Both the position numbers and the translations under genes were made by a program. This document shows, in pieces, positions 9,932 to 20,138 of a stretch of 64,000 bases of DNA. This DNA comes from Shewanella litoralis (GTDB lineage: Bacteria > Pseudomonadota > Gammaproteobacteria > Enterobacterales > Shewanellaceae), in NCBI RefSeq assembly GCF_009828585.1, contig NZ_WSRZ01000005.1, positions 1 through 64,000 on the forward strand, in the 5' to 3' direction. The notes below the pieces were generated by a model, which worked only from the letters and a program-made list of their open reading frames with translations, was not told where the DNA came from and did not search any database. Every line of letters starts with the position of its first letter. Position 1 is the first letter of the stretch.

Positions 9932-11068
9932 ATGGGAAACACCTCGGGCGTCACCAATAAACCAACCACAAAGACGCAAGAAAAAGTCCTGGTCAAGATT
10001 GAGCGCGTTAGCAAGCTGTTTGATGATGTGCGCGCAGTTGACGATGTATCATTGACCATTAATCAAGGCGAAATATTTGCCTTATTAGGTGGCTCTGGTT
10101 CGGGTAAGTCAACACTGCTACGTATGTTAGCAGGCTTTGAAAGACCAACTGAAGGACGTATTTTTCTAGATGGTGTCGACATTACCGACATGCCGCCGTA
10201 CGAACGTCCTATTAATATGATGTTTCAATCATATGCGTTATTTCCGCACATGACGGTAGAGCAAAATATTGCCTTTGGTCTTAAGCAAGACAAAATGCCA
10301 AAAGCGGACATTGAAGTTCGTGTAAAAGAAATGCTTAAACTGGTGCACATGGAAAAATACGGTAAACGTAAACCGCATCAGTTATCGGGTGGTCAACGCC
10401 AACGTGTAGCCTTGGCTCGTTCGCTTGCTAAACGCCCTAAATTGTTATTACTCGATGAGCCAATGGGCGCATTAGATAAAAAATTGCGTACCCAAATGCA
10501 GTTGGAAGTGGTTGATATTTTAGAAGCCGTAGGCGTAACCTGCGTCATGGTGACCCACGACCAGGAAGAGGCCATGACTATGGCAGGGCGTATCTCTATT
10601 ATGCATGAAGGCTGGATTGCGCAAACTGGCAGCCCAATGGATATATACGAGTCTCCAGCGAGCCGATTAGTGGCAGAGTTTATTGGCACAGTAAATCTGT
10701 TTGAAGGTGAGATTATTGCCGATGAAGTCGACCATGCCATCATTAAATCGACCACGCTCGACCGTGAGTTTTATATCGGCCATGGTATTTCGACCAGCCT
10801 AGAAAACAAAAATGTCTTTTTAGCACTGCGTCCTGAAAAAACCATTATTACTCGCCAAAAACCAGAAAGTGAATACAACTGGGCACATGGCGTAGTACAC
10901 GATATTGCCTATCTTGGCGGATTGTCTGTGTACTACATTAAGCTTAAAAATAAACAAATTGTACAATGCTCAATGATTAACCGCGAACGCCGCGCTGACC
11001 ACCCAACGTGGGAAGATGAGGTGTACATCAGTTGGGAAGACAGCAGCGGGGTTGTATTAAACTCATGA
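9932..11068 (+). CDS. potG: polyamine ABC transporter, ATP-binding protein
   Basis: A 378-residue ABC ATPase that powers polyamine import; E. coli PotG has 377. It shows Walker A (GGSGSGKST), the Q-loop MFQSYALFPHMTV, signature LSGGQRQRVALARSLAKRP, Walker B (LLLLDEPMGALD) and the H-loop THDQEEAMT, then a C-terminal regulatory TOBE-type domain. The frame is open from 9893, but ATG 9932 has GGAG at 9921-9924 and gives the family length. Its last four bases overlap the potH start as ATGA, which indicates translational coupling. It acts on the cytoplasmic face of the membrane. Confidence 0.93.
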   Translation: MGNTSGVTNKPTTKTQEKVLVKIERVSKLFDDVRAVDDVSLTINQGEIFALLGGSGSGKSTLLRMLAGFERPTEGRIFLDGVDITDMPPYERPINMMFQSYALFPHMTVEQNIAFGLKQDKMPKADIEVRVKEMLKLVHMEKYGKRKPHQLSGGQRQRVALARSLAKRPKLLLLDEPMGALDKKLRTQMQLEVVDILEAVGVTCVMVTHDQEEAMTMAGRISIMHEGWIAQTGSPMDIYESPASRLVAEFIGTVNLFEGEIIADEVDHAIIKSTTLDREFYIGHGISTSLENKNVFLALRPEKTIITRQKPESEYNWAHGVVHDIAYLGGLSVYYIKLKNKQIVQCSMINRERRADHPTWEDEVYISWEDSSGVVLNS

Positions 11069-11964
11069 AGAATCCACTGAAAATAATTAAAGGTCGTTAT
11101 TTAACCATGGGGGTGCCCTACCTATGGTTATTGATGTTCTTCGCGCTGCCATTTGCCATTGTGTTAAAGCTGAGTTTTTCATCAGCGGCAATAGCCATTC
11201 CGCCATATGAAGCCACATTCAGTTACGCTGATGAGATGCTTAATATTGCACTGAATTTTGGTAACTATTTACTGTTACTACAAGATTCGATGTATTACAT
11301 GGCCTACCTCACCTCGCTTAAAATGGCATTTGTGGCCACGTTAGGTTGTTTGATTTTAGGTTTTCCGATGGCTTATGCCATTGCTCGAGCACCAGCTCGG
11401 TTGCAAACAGTATTGCTGTTGTTAGTGATGCTGCCGTCGTGGACCTCATTTTTAATCCGTATTTATGCCTGGATGGGGATTTTAAGTAACAACGGTTTAA
11501 TCAATAACGCCTTAATGTGGTTAGGGGTTATTTCTGAACCAATCCAAATGTTAAATACCAATTTTGCCGTGTATATCGGGATTATCTACGCCTACTTGCC
11601 GTTTATGATTTTGCCCCTGTATGCCACCCTGGTGAAACTGGATTTAAGCTTAATTGAGGCCGCATCTGATCTTGGCTCTCGCAGTATTAATACCTTTTGG
11701 AAAATCACTTTGCCATTGTCAATGGGCGGCGTAGTTGCCGGTTCAATGTTGGTGTTTATTCCTGCGGTAGGTGAGTTTGTTATCCCTGAGTTATTGGGCG
11801 GCCCAGATTCGCTGATGATTGGTAAAGTCTTGTGGCAAGAGTTCTTTAATAACCGCGACTGGCCAGTAGCGTCGTCACTTGCCATTGTGATGTTAGCGCT
11901 GTTGATTATTCCAATAACCTTATTCCACCGTTATCAGTCACGTAATATGGAGAACGATGTATGA
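11065..11964 (+). CDS. potH: polyamine ABC transporter permease
   Basis: A 299-residue inner-membrane permease of the PotB/PotH family with six predicted helices. The cytoplasmic EAA loop (IEAASDLGSRSINTFWKITLPLS, seen in parts around residues 205-227) docks to the ATPase. ATG 11065 overlaps the potG stop and is preferred to the upstream in-frame ATG at 11032, which lies inside potG. It overlaps potI by four bases. Together with PotI it forms the heterodimeric channel for putrescine. Confidence 0.92.
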   Translation: MKNPLKIIKGRYLTMGVPYLWLLMFFALPFAIVLKLSFSSAAIAIPPYEATFSYADEMLNIALNFGNYLLLLQDSMYYMAYLTSLKMAFVATLGCLILGFPMAYAIARAPARLQTVLLLLVMLPSWTSFLIRIYAWMGILSNNGLINNALMWLGVISEPIQMLNTNFAVYIGIIYAYLPFMILPLYATLVKLDLSLIEAASDLGSRSINTFWKITLPLSMGGVVAGSMLVFIPAVGEFVIPELLGGPDSLMIGKVLWQEFFNNRDWPVASSLAIVMLALLIIPITLFHRYQSRNMENDV

Positions 11965-12776
11965 AGAAGCTAAGTTTCTCTAAAGTGATGCTGTGGTTTG
12001 GCTTACTGTTTTTATATGCACCGATGTTTATTTTGGTTATCTACTCGTTTAACGAATCAAAATTAGTGACGGTGTGGAGTGGCTTTTCGCCAAAATGGTA
12101 CGGTGAGCTGTTTAAAGACACGCAAATTCTTGAAGCCGTGTGGACCAGTTTACGTATTGCCTTTTACAGTGCGACCATGGCGGTGATTATCGGCACTATG
12201 GCGGCATTTGTCATGACGCGTTTTCGTCGCTCGTGGGCAAAGTTGACCTTGTCTAACATGATCACGGCGCCACTGGTTATGCCAGAAGTGATTACCGGTT
12301 TGTCATTGCTTTTATTGTTTGTCGAAATGGCTGATTTACTTGGTTGGCCAGCAGAGCGGGGCATGTTAACCGTATGGATAGCCCATTCAACGTTCTGTGC
12401 GGCTTACGTGGCTGTTGTGGTGTCATCAAGGTTGCGAGAGTTAGATCTCTCGATTGAAGAAGCGGCAATGGATTTAGGTGCAACACGCTTAAAAACTTTC
12501 TTTTTAATTACCGTACCAATGATTTCACCAGCATTAATTGCCGGTTGGTTTTTGTCGTTTAGCTTGTCGTTAGATGACTTAGTGATCGCCAGCTTTGCCT
12601 CTGGCCCTGGCTCTACAACCTTGCCTATGGTGGTGTTCTCATCGGTGCGTTTAGGGGTTTCTCCTAAAATTAACGCACTGGCGACCATTATCATTTTAAG
12701 TGTGTCATTAGTGGCGTTCTTATCGTGGTACCTGGCGCGACGCGCTGAGAAAAAATCCAAAGAAGCCATGGAGTAA
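11961..12776 (+). CDS. potI: polyamine ABC transporter permease
   Basis: A 271-residue permease of the PotC/PotI family with six predicted helices and its own EAA loop (IEEAAMDLGATRLKTFF, about residues 166-182). Start and stop overlap potH as ATGA, and a terminator follows the stop. It pairs with PotH in the membrane to import polyamine delivered by the binding protein. Length is close to E. coli PotI (281). Confidence 0.92.
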   Translation: MKKLSFSKVMLWFGLLFLYAPMFILVIYSFNESKLVTVWSGFSPKWYGELFKDTQILEAVWTSLRIAFYSATMAVIIGTMAAFVMTRFRRSWAKLTLSNMITAPLVMPEVITGLSLLLLFVEMADLLGWPAERGMLTVWIAHSTFCAAYVAVVVSSRLRELDLSIEEAAMDLGATRLKTFFLITVPMISPALIAGWFLSFSLSLDDLVIASFASGPGSTTLPMVVFSSVRLGVSPKINALATIIILSVSLVAFLSWYLARRAEKKSKEAME

Positions 12777-12800
12777 CATTGGTTATTTAATTGCAAAGAG

Positions 12801-12829
12801 GCCACGCTTGTTAAGTGTGGCTTTTTTTT
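12801..12829 (+). terminator. terminator after potI
   Basis: GCCACGCTT and AAGTGTGGC pair (one G-T wobble) around GTT, followed by eight T residues. Confidence 0.88.
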
Positions 12830-12963
12830 AACACTGTGTTGGTTAGGGTGTTAAATATATTCTACAAAGTGTCAAAAATTACGTTTTAAATGCTAGTTTT
12901 TAAATAGGCTTAAGTGTACGATGAACCAGTTGTATTTCGTTTTGAACCCATAAAGGAAGCGCT

Positions 12964-14250
12964 ATGTCCGCCACACCTCACGCTAGCTCATATTATGCTG
13001 CGTCGGCTAATGATAAAGTCGAACGCCCTCGTTTAGAATCGTCAATAGAAACCGATGTTTGTATCATTGGTGCGGGATATACCGGGCTGTCTTCGGCGCT
13101 GCATTTATTAGAAAGCGGCATGAAAGTGGTTATCCTTGAAGCGGCCCGTATAGGTTGGGGCGCATCGGGTCGAAATGGCGGACAAATCGTCAACTCTTTT
13201 AGCCGCGACATCGACAGTATTGAAAAGGTCGTTGGCAAAGAACAAGGCAAATTATTCGGCCAAATGGCGTTTGAAGGTGGCCAAATCATCCGTGAGCGTA
13301 TTGCCAAATACAATATCGATTGTGACCTAAAAGATGGTGGAGTATTTGCGGCAATGAACGCCAAGCAAATGGGCCATTTACAGTCGCAAAAAAAGCTATG
13401 GGAATCCCATGGCCATCACAACCATTTAGAAATGCTAGACCACGATGGCATTCGTAATGTAGTGAATACCGATTTATATGTGGGTGGTTTGCTTGATAAA
13501 AGCGGCGGCCATATCCACCCGCTCAATTTAGCATTAGGCGAAGCCCGCGCAGTTGAATCCTTAGGCGGACAAATTTTTGAAGACTCAGCAGTGATCAACG
13601 TTGATGACGGTGTGTCGCCGATTGTGCACACCGCACAAGGGCAGGTTAAATGTAAGTTTGTGGTCGTTGCGGGTAATGCTTATTTGGGTAAATTATTACC
13701 AGAGTTACAAGCTAAATCAATGCCGTGTGGTACTCAGGTTATTACTACTGAACCACTGTCTGATGAAATGGCAGCCAGTTTATTACCGCAAGATTACTGC
13801 GTAGAAGATTGTAACTACTTGCTCGATTACTACCGTCTCTCGGGCGATAAACGCTTAATTTTTGGCGGTGGTGTGGTGTACGGTGCTCGCGATCCGGCTA
13901 ACGTTGAAGCCTTGATTATGCCTAAGCTGCTAAAAACATTCCCACAATTAAAAGGCGTTAAAGTGGATTACGCCTGGACCGGTAACTTTTTAATGACCTT
14001 GTCACGCTTGCCACAAGTGGGCCGAATTGGACATAACATTTATTACTCGCAAGGCTGTAGCGGTCATGGGGTGACCTATACTCATTTAGCCGGCAAATTA
14101 ATTGCTGAAATGCTAAATAATCAAGCGACACGCTTTGATGCGTTTGCGGCCTTACCGCATTACCCATTCCCAGGTGGACATGCACTGAGAGTACCATTTA
14201 GTGCGTTAGGTGCCTGGTATTACACCATGCGCGACAAGTTTGGTATTTAG
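12964..14250 (+). CDS. puuB: gamma-glutamylputrescine oxidase, PuuB family (copy 2)
   Basis: A 428-residue FAD oxidase paralogous to the protein at 2269-3576. It shares IGAGYTG (FAD phosphate loop, about residues 36-42), the GWGASGRNGGQ block, HPLNLALGEARA and a C-terminal SQGCSGHGVTYTH block. It oxidises gamma-glutamylputrescine, releasing ammonia and peroxide. AAGGAAG lies five bases before the ATG, and a terminator separates it from the pot genes. The 72-bp gap to gabD suggests puuB-gabD-gabT are one unit. Why two copies exist is unclear; one could act on another polyamine derivative. Confidence 0.87.
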   Translation: MSATPHASSYYAASANDKVERPRLESSIETDVCIIGAGYTGLSSALHLLESGMKVVILEAARIGWGASGRNGGQIVNSFSRDIDSIEKVVGKEQGKLFGQMAFEGGQIIRERIAKYNIDCDLKDGGVFAAMNAKQMGHLQSQKKLWESHGHHNHLEMLDHDGIRNVVNTDLYVGGLLDKSGGHIHPLNLALGEARAVESLGGQIFEDSAVINVDDGVSPIVHTAQGQVKCKFVVVAGNAYLGKLLPELQAKSMPCGTQVITTEPLSDEMAASLLPQDYCVEDCNYLLDYYRLSGDKRLIFGGGVVYGARDPANVEALIMPKLLKTFPQLKGVKVDYAWTGNFLMTLSRLPQVGRIGHNIYYSQGCSGHGVTYTHLAGKLIAEMLNNQATRFDAFAALPHYPFPGGHALRVPFSALGAWYYTMRDKFGI

Positions 14251-14322
14251 TCTTAGCGAGTAACGTAGTTAAGCATATTTACAGGGAATTAAGTTGATTA
14301 TCAAATTGAGTAGGAGAGCGTT

Positions 14323-15771
14323 GTGATTTTAAATGATCCAAGCTTATTGCATGAGCAATGTTATATCGATGGTGTTTGGGTAAGTGCTAACAGCGGTGAA
14401 ACCGTTGCTATACACAACCCTGCCAACCAAGCGTTAATTGGCCATGTGCCAGTGATGGGGGTGGCTGAAACTCAAGCGGCTATTGTAGCAGCCAATAAGG
14501 CGTTGCCAGCCTGGCGAGCGCTGTCGGCTAAAGAGCGTAGTCAAAAGCTACGCCGTTGGTTTGAGTTAATGCACCAACATGCTGATGATCTTGCACTGAT
14601 GATGACCACAGAACAAGGCAAGCCCCTAGCAGAAGCTAAAGGCGAGGTGACATATGCTGCTTCGTTTATTGAATGGTTTGCTGAAGAAGCCAAACGCATC
14701 TATGGCGATACTATTCCTGGGCATCAAACAGATAAAAGGCTGACAGTAATTAAACAACCTGTTGGCGTTACCGCGGCCATTACACCGTGGAACTTTCCTG
14801 CAGCAATGATTACCCGTAAAGCGGCGCCTGCGCTTGCTGCGGGTTGTACTATGGTGGTTAAACCTGCACCGCAAACGCCCTTTACCGCATTAGCGTTAGC
14901 TGAACTGGCTCATCGCGCGGGTATTCCTGCGGGGGTATTTAGTGTGGTCACAGGTGATGCCATTGCCATTGGTAACACCTTATGTGAAAGCCCAATTGTG
15001 CGTAAGTTATCGTTTACTGGCTCAACAGCCGTTGGCATAAAGTTAATGGAGCAATGCGCACCGACACTTAAAAAACTGTCGCTTGAACTTGGCGGCAATG
15101 CACCGTTTATCGTGTTTGACGATGCCGACATTGACGCCGCAGTCGAAGGCGCCATGATTGCAAAATATCGCAACGCAGGCCAAACCTGTGTGTGTGCTAA
15201 CCGTATTTATGTGCAAGCCGGCGTGTATGAGCAATTTACCCAAAAATTTGCTGCTGCTGTCGCTAATCTCAATGTGGGTAACGGCGCAGATGATGGGGTC
15301 AATATTGGCCCGTTAATCAATCAAGCAGCTGTGGCAAAAGTGCAAAGCCATTTAGCGGATGCCGTAACCAAAGGCGCCAGTGTTGTGGCGGGTGGTAAAG
15401 CTCATAGCCTAGGTGGATTGTTTTTTGAACCCACCATTTTACGTGATGTCGATAAGTCGATGTTGGTGGCCAAAGAGGAAACTTTTGGCCCATTAGCCCC
15501 GTTATTTAAATTCGATACCGTTGATGATGTGATTAAACAAGCCAACGACACAGAATTTGGTTTAGCGGCGTATTTTTACGGCCGCGACATTTCGCTAGTC
15601 TACAAAGTCGCTGAAGCGCTTGAGTATGGCATGGTCGGAGTCAATACTGGATTAATCTCGACTGAAGTGGCGCCTTTTGGTGGCATTAAATCGTCAGGAT
15701 TAGGTCGCGAAGGCTCTAAGTTTGGTATCGAAGAATACCTTGAAATGAAATATATCTGCATGTCAGTTTAA
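14323..15771 (+). CDS. gabD: succinate-semialdehyde dehydrogenase, NADP-dependent
   Basis: A 482-residue aldehyde dehydrogenase, exactly the length of E. coli GabD and strongly similar throughout. It oxidises succinic semialdehyde to succinate. The catalytic glutamate sits in LELGGNAPF (about residue 254) and the cysteine in GQTCVCANR (about residue 288); the SFTGST cofactor motif is intact. The start is GTG at 14323, supported by AGGAG at 14312-14316. It is followed after 11 bp by gabT. As the only aldehyde dehydrogenase in the locus, it might also take 4-aminobutanal or gamma-glutamyl-aminobutanal, but its sequence says GabD. Confidence 0.93.
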   Translation: MILNDPSLLHEQCYIDGVWVSANSGETVAIHNPANQALIGHVPVMGVAETQAAIVAANKALPAWRALSAKERSQKLRRWFELMHQHADDLALMMTTEQGKPLAEAKGEVTYAASFIEWFAEEAKRIYGDTIPGHQTDKRLTVIKQPVGVTAAITPWNFPAAMITRKAAPALAAGCTMVVKPAPQTPFTALALAELAHRAGIPAGVFSVVTGDAIAIGNTLCESPIVRKLSFTGSTAVGIKLMEQCAPTLKKLSLELGGNAPFIVFDDADIDAAVEGAMIAKYRNAGQTCVCANRIYVQAGVYEQFTQKFAAAVANLNVGNGADDGVNIGPLINQAAVAKVQSHLADAVTKGASVVAGGKAHSLGGLFFEPTILRDVDKSMLVAKEETFGPLAPLFKFDTVDDVIKQANDTEFGLAAYFYGRDISLVYKVAEALEYGMVGVNTGLISTEVAPFGGIKSSGLGREGSKFGIEEYLEMKYICMSV

Positions 15772-15782
15772 GAGAGTGGGCA

Positions 15783-17060
15783 ATGACTAAAACAAATGAT
15801 GGATTAATGGCGCGTCGCCAGGCGGCAGTGGCTCAAGGTGTAGGACAAATTCACCCAATCTTTACTGAGCGCGCTGAAAATGCCACGGTGTGGGATGTCG
15901 AAGGCCGTGAATACATTGATTTTGCCGGTGGTATTGCAGTGCTTAATACTGGCCACTTACACCCAAAAGTGAAAGCGGCAGTAGCAGCGCAGCTAGATGC
16001 CTTCTCGCACACCTGTTTTATGGTATTAGGTTACGAAAGCTATATTGCGGTATGTGAAAAACTTAACCATTTAGTGCCAGGTGATTTTGCTAAAAAGACC
16101 GCGCTGTTTACCAGTGGTTCAGAAGCGGTTGAGAACGCCGTAAAGGTTGCGCGTGCGTACACTAAACGTGCTGGTGTGATTGCCTTCACCTCTGGATATC
16201 ATGGCCGTACGATGGCGGCATTGGCTTTAACCGGTAAAGTTGCGCCATACAGTAAAGGTATGGGCTTGATGTCGGCTAATGTGTTCCGCGCTGAGTTTCC
16301 GTGCGAAATGCATGGCGTATCTGAAGATGATGCGATTGAGTCAATTGAACGTATTTTTAAAAATGATGCAGAGCCTGCAGATATCGCCGCCATTATTTTA
16401 GAACCTGTACAAGGTGAGGGCGGGTTTTACGCCGTGACACCTTCGTTTATGAAGCGCTTACGTGAGTTGTGTGACAACCACGGCATCGTGCTGATTGCCG
16501 ATGAAGTACAAACTGGCGCGGGTCGTACAGGGACTTTCTTTGCGATGGAGCAAATGGGTGTGGCCGCTGACATTACCACCTTTGCTAAGTCTATCGCTGG
16601 CGGTTTTCCATTGTCTGGTATTACTGGTAAAGCAGACGTCATGGATGCAGTAACCGCAGGCGGACTAGGTGGCACTTATGGTGGTAGCCCTATTGCCTGT
16701 GCAGCAGCGCTCGCAGTTATTGAAGTGTTTGAAGAAGAACAATTATTAACTCGCGCTAATGACGTGGGTAATCGGCTTAAAACGGCATTAACCGATATGC
16801 AGGCTAAATACCCGCAAATTGCAGATGTGCGTGGTTTAGGTGCGATGATTGCCATTGAGCTGATGGAAGACGGCGTACCGGCACCACAATACAGCGCTAA
16901 GATTTTGGCAGAAGCACGAAGTCGTGGGCTGATTTTATTGTCTTGTGGTACCTACGGTAATGTTATTCGTGTGTTAGTGCCGCTAACGGCGCCTGATGCG
17001 CAAATTGATGCAGGTTTAGCCATTATGGATGGTACATTTCAAGCAGTATTTAAGTCATAG
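15783..17060 (+). CDS. gabT: 4-aminobutyrate--2-oxoglutarate aminotransferase
   Basis: A 425-residue class III PLP aminotransferase (E. coli GabT 426). It converts GABA to succinic semialdehyde for GabD. Signatures include FAGGIAVLNTGHLHP, TSGSEAVENAVKVAR, LIADEVQTGAGRTG (PLP aspartate) and FAKSIAGGFP with the cofactor lysine near residue 268. It lies 11 bp after gabD and is closed by a terminator. PuuE has nearly the same sequence pattern and cannot be excluded as the better name. Confidence 0.92.
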   Translation: MTKTNDGLMARRQAAVAQGVGQIHPIFTERAENATVWDVEGREYIDFAGGIAVLNTGHLHPKVKAAVAAQLDAFSHTCFMVLGYESYIAVCEKLNHLVPGDFAKKTALFTSGSEAVENAVKVARAYTKRAGVIAFTSGYHGRTMAALALTGKVAPYSKGMGLMSANVFRAEFPCEMHGVSEDDAIESIERIFKNDAEPADIAAIILEPVQGEGGFYAVTPSFMKRLRELCDNHGIVLIADEVQTGAGRTGTFFAMEQMGVAADITTFAKSIAGGFPLSGITGKADVMDAVTAGGLGGTYGGSPIACAAALAVIEVFEEEQLLTRANDVGNRLKTALTDMQAKYPQIADVRGLGAMIAIELMEDGVPAPQYSAKILAEARSRGLILLSCGTYGNVIRVLVPLTAPDAQIDAGLAIMDGTFQAVFKS

Positions 17061-17085
17061 CGTACTGTTTAAAAAAACGTCAATA

Positions 17086-17113
17086 AAATCCCGCTTTTAG
17101 TGGGATTTTTTTT
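17086..17113 (+). terminator. terminator after gabT
   Basis: AAATCCCGC and GTGGGATTT pair around TTTTA, ending in a run of T. Confidence 0.88.
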
Positions 17114-17183
17114 GGGTTTTACGATATGTTCTTAAAAGCTGACTACACTTAAAAAGTCGTGTAAACACTGGGAGTTGAATTGA

Positions 17184-19301
17184 ATGAAAGCACTATCCAT
17201 TAGATCAAAGTTGCTCTGGATCACCTCGGCATTATTTATTGCCACCGTTATAACGCTCTCAGTCAGTTTATGGATAGTGCTAAAAGATAAAAATAATAGC
17301 TTAGCAGCCGAAGTTGAAGTGGCTTTACAGCAAGAAATCAACGATAAGTTATCTGCTAGAGCGGGTGAGTATGGGGAGCGTGTTGCTGGCTTTATCAATG
17401 AAGCTTATCGTATTCCTTATTCATTTACAGGATTAATCGAACAAACTTCGAAACAAGATCCACTAACTCGTGAACGACTCGAGCTATCGCTCGCTGCAGT
17501 GTTACAAAAAAATGCGCAAGTTTCGTCAATGTATGCTCAGTTCGAGCCGAACGGTTATGACAATCTAGATGATGCTTACCGTCAAGGTAGTAGCCACAGT
17601 GTGCCTAATGCCGGCACGTTAGAGATATACTACACCCGCAACGCAGACGGTACGGTGGAACAGCAATCGGTTGATAATGCAGCCGAAAAATATATCGATA
17701 CCCTCAATGAGTTTGGCATACGAGAAGCGGAATGGTATTTGTGTGCTAAAGACAGTAAAAAGCCTTGTTTAATGGAACCCTACTTATACGAAATTACTCC
17801 AGGTAATAACGCATTAATGACCTCACTCACAGTGCCTGTGTTGGTCGATAATCAGTTCAAAGGTTTGGTGGGCGTCGATATAAACTTACCGATATTCCAA
17901 ACAATGATTATGGAACTGTCAAAAAGCTTGTACCAGGGCCAGGCTAAAGTGACTTTGGTTAGCCAAAAAGGTTTTGTGGTGGCCGCAAGCCATTATACTA
18001 AATTCGCACGGCCGTTGAGTGAGTCGGTTAAGCCTGAATTGGCCAAAAAGTTATTAGCATTAAATACCGCCTCTGGTTTTGTTAATGAGCCAGACAGCAT
18101 TGCGGTTGGTTACCCTATTGCTATCCCTCTTGCCAATACAACATGGTCATTGATTATTGAAGTGCCCAAAAGCCAGGCTTTTATGGCCGTTAATCATATG
18201 AACGATTCAATGACTGAAATGGAAATGTCATTAGGTGGTTTGTTATTAATGATAGGCATCGCCGTTACCGTTATTGCCGTGATTATTATTAGTTTGCTTA
18301 TCCGCAGTATCATTGCGCCATTGAATATGATCCAAATGCGGGTCGAAAACTTGGCCAGTGCCGAAGGGGATTTAACCCAAACCATCGAGGTTGATGCTCA
18401 TGCGGAATTGATTGCGCTAGGCGGCGGAGTTAATCGTTTTATTGCTAAATTACGCCATTTAATTTCTGAACTTAAAATACTTGCAGACAGTTCGCAACAA
18501 GAAAGTATTAAGTCAGCTGAGATCGCTAAGCACACCCGTGAAAGTGTTAACAGGCAGTACCACGAGATTGAAAGCGTGGTCACTGCAGTTAATCAAATGA
18601 GTGCCACCGCCTTAGAAGTGGCTAAAGCCTCAGAACAAACGGCGATGGAAACGGAGTCGATGACCACTAATGTTAAAGAAGGTGAGTCGCGTTTATCTCA
18701 AGCTATGGTGTTTGTAGAGGGCATGTCTAAAGAGTCAGCCCAGGCGCAGCAAGCGGTTAATTTAGTATCGCAAAGCAGTGGCAATATTAGCCGTATTTTA
18801 GAGGTGATTAGTGCTATTGCAGAGCAAACTAATTTACTCGCTTTGAACGCCGCTATTGAGGCTGCACGTGCTGGAGAGCAAGGTCGTGGTTTTGCTGTGG
18901 TTGCCGACGAAGTGAGAACATTAGCATCGAGAACTCAAAAGTCGACTGATGAAATTAGTACCTTAATTGATTCACTGCAAAAAGAAGTGAAAAATGCATC
19001 GAACATTATTGATAAAGGGGCACAAGGCGCGAATAAAGCCGTTGAGCAAACACAATTGGCGTTGCAGTCATTAAATGCCATCGTGTCGCAAATTGATGAG
19101 ATATCGAGCCAGGTGACCCATATTGCGACCGCTGCAGAAGAGCAAAGTGCGGTCACTGAAGAGGTCAATCGTAATATTACCGGTATTTCAGATTCAGCTT
19201 CAGAGCTGTCACAACTCGCCGACGAAGCGCAGCAAAGCAGTGACAGTCTTGCAGAGCTTGTTCGTCAGCAACATCAACAGCTAGGACGTTTGCGTACTTA
19301 A
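17184..19301 (+). CDS. methyl-accepting chemotaxis protein with dCache sensor
   Basis: A 705-residue transmembrane chemoreceptor. The first membrane helix lies at about 11-32, then a periplasmic region of about 310 residues with a double-Cache layout, a second helix at about 351-375, a HAMP domain, and a long cytoplasmic signalling domain. The hairpin tip motif [18 protein letters not shown] is intact. The periplasmic domain contains two cysteines ([15 protein letters not shown] region) that may form a disulphide. The gene directly follows the polyamine locus behind a terminator, so it is transcribed alone. The ligand is unknown; putrescine or GABA is suggested by position only. Confidence 0.9.
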   Translation: MKALSIRSKLLWITSALFIATVITLSVSLWIVLKDKNNSLAAEVEVALQQEINDKLSARAGEYGERVAGFINEAYRIPYSFTGLIEQTSKQDPLTRERLELSLAAVLQKNAQVSSMYAQFEPNGYDNLDDAYRQGSSHSVPNAGTLEIYYTRNADGTVEQQSVDNAAEKYIDTLNEFGIREAEWYLCAKDSKKPCLMEPYLYEITPGNNALMTSLTVPVLVDNQFKGLVGVDINLPIFQTMIMELSKSLYQGQAKVTLVSQKGFVVAASHYTKFARPLSESVKPELAKKLLALNTASGFVNEPDSIAVGYPIAIPLANTTWSLIIEVPKSQAFMAVNHMNDSMTEMEMSLGGLLLMIGIAVTVIAVIIISLLIRSIIAPLNMIQMRVENLASAEGDLTQTIEVDAHAELIALGGGVNRFIAKLRHLISELKILADSSQQESIKSAEIAKHTRESVNRQYHEIESVVTAVNQMSATALEVAKASEQTAMETESMTTNVKEGESRLSQAMVFVEGMSKESAQAQQAVNLVSQSSGNISRILEVISAIAEQTNLLALNAAIEAARAGEQGRGFAVVADEVRTLASRTQKSTDEISTLIDSLQKEVKNASNIIDKGAQGANKAVEQTQLALQSLNAIVSQIDEISSQVTHIATAAEEQSAVTEEVNRNITGISDSASELSQLADEAQQSSDSLAELVRQQHQQLGRLRT

Positions 19302-19327
19302 GTTATTTTTAAATACTTTAATGATAC

Positions 19328-19351
19328 AAAGGTGGCCAATGAGCCACCTTT
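19328..19351 (+). terminator. hairpin after the chemoreceptor gene
   Basis: AAAGGTGGC and GCCACCTTT pair around CAATGA. The following T-tract is weak. Confidence 0.65.
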
Positions 19352-19390
19352 GCTATTATTATCGCCGTATAATTTGATGATCAAAATGCT

Positions 19391-20050
19391 ATGTCTGAAT
19401 TTATTGCGCCACCCTGTCACGGTGTTATTGAGGTGTTATACCAAGATGAACACTTACTGCTGATTAACAAACCTTCTGGGCTGTTGAGTTTATCGGGTAA
19501 AAATCCACTCAATAAAGACTCTGTGCATTATCGCCTAGTGCAAGACTTTCCTACTGCGGCCTTATTGCATCGCCTCGATTTTGGCACCTCAGGTATTATG
19601 CTGGTGGCGCTCAATAAACAGGTTAATGGTTTATTGACCCAACAATTTCAGCAACGCACTATAAGCAAAACTTATACTGCAATGCTACACGGTGTGTTAG
19701 CGGATGAAGAAGGTGAGATTGATTTACCCATCGCCAAAGACGTCGATAATTTTCCGTTAATGAAAATTTGCCATAGCACCGGCAAGCCTGCTAAAAGTCA
19801 TTATCTGGTTATAGCGCGGCATCCTCAAGGGTTATCAACCAAGGTGACATTTAACCCCATTACCGGCCGTACGCATCAGTTACGTATTCACAGCCAGCAG
19901 ATTGGCCATCCTATACTGGGTTGTGATTTGTACCATAATGAGCAGTCACAACAGATGGCACCGCGATTACGCTTGCATGCAACTACCTTAACTTTTATTC
20001 ACCCCATTACCCTCGAGACTATGAATTGTATTTGCCCAAGCCCATTTTAA
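19391..20050 (+). CDS. rluA: RluA-family pseudouridine synthase
   Basis: A 219-residue RNA pseudouridine synthase, the same length as E. coli RluA (23S rRNA U746 and tRNA U32). The catalytic HRLDFGTSG motif is at about residues 60-68, with the NKPSGLLS motif near 27 and the GRTHQLRIH motif near 158, all intact. It lacks an N-terminal S4 domain, which fits RluA rather than RluC or RluD. It stands alone between two hairpin or repeat regions. Substrate assignment rests on length and domain layout. Confidence 0.85.
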   Translation: MSEFIAPPCHGVIEVLYQDEHLLLINKPSGLLSLSGKNPLNKDSVHYRLVQDFPTAALLHRLDFGTSGIMLVALNKQVNGLLTQQFQQRTISKTYTAMLHGVLADEEGEIDLPIAKDVDNFPLMKICHSTGKPAKSHYLVIARHPQGLSTKVTFNPITGRTHQLRIHSQQIGHPILGCDLYHNEQSQQMAPRLRLHATTLTFIHPITLETMNCICPSPF

Positions 20051-20138
20051 ACCAATGTGCATTAATTCATTCAGTCATGCGCCTTGTTTATGCTCTTTTA
20101 CACTCACGCTGAGTCATTACTTACTTAACGTGGAATGG

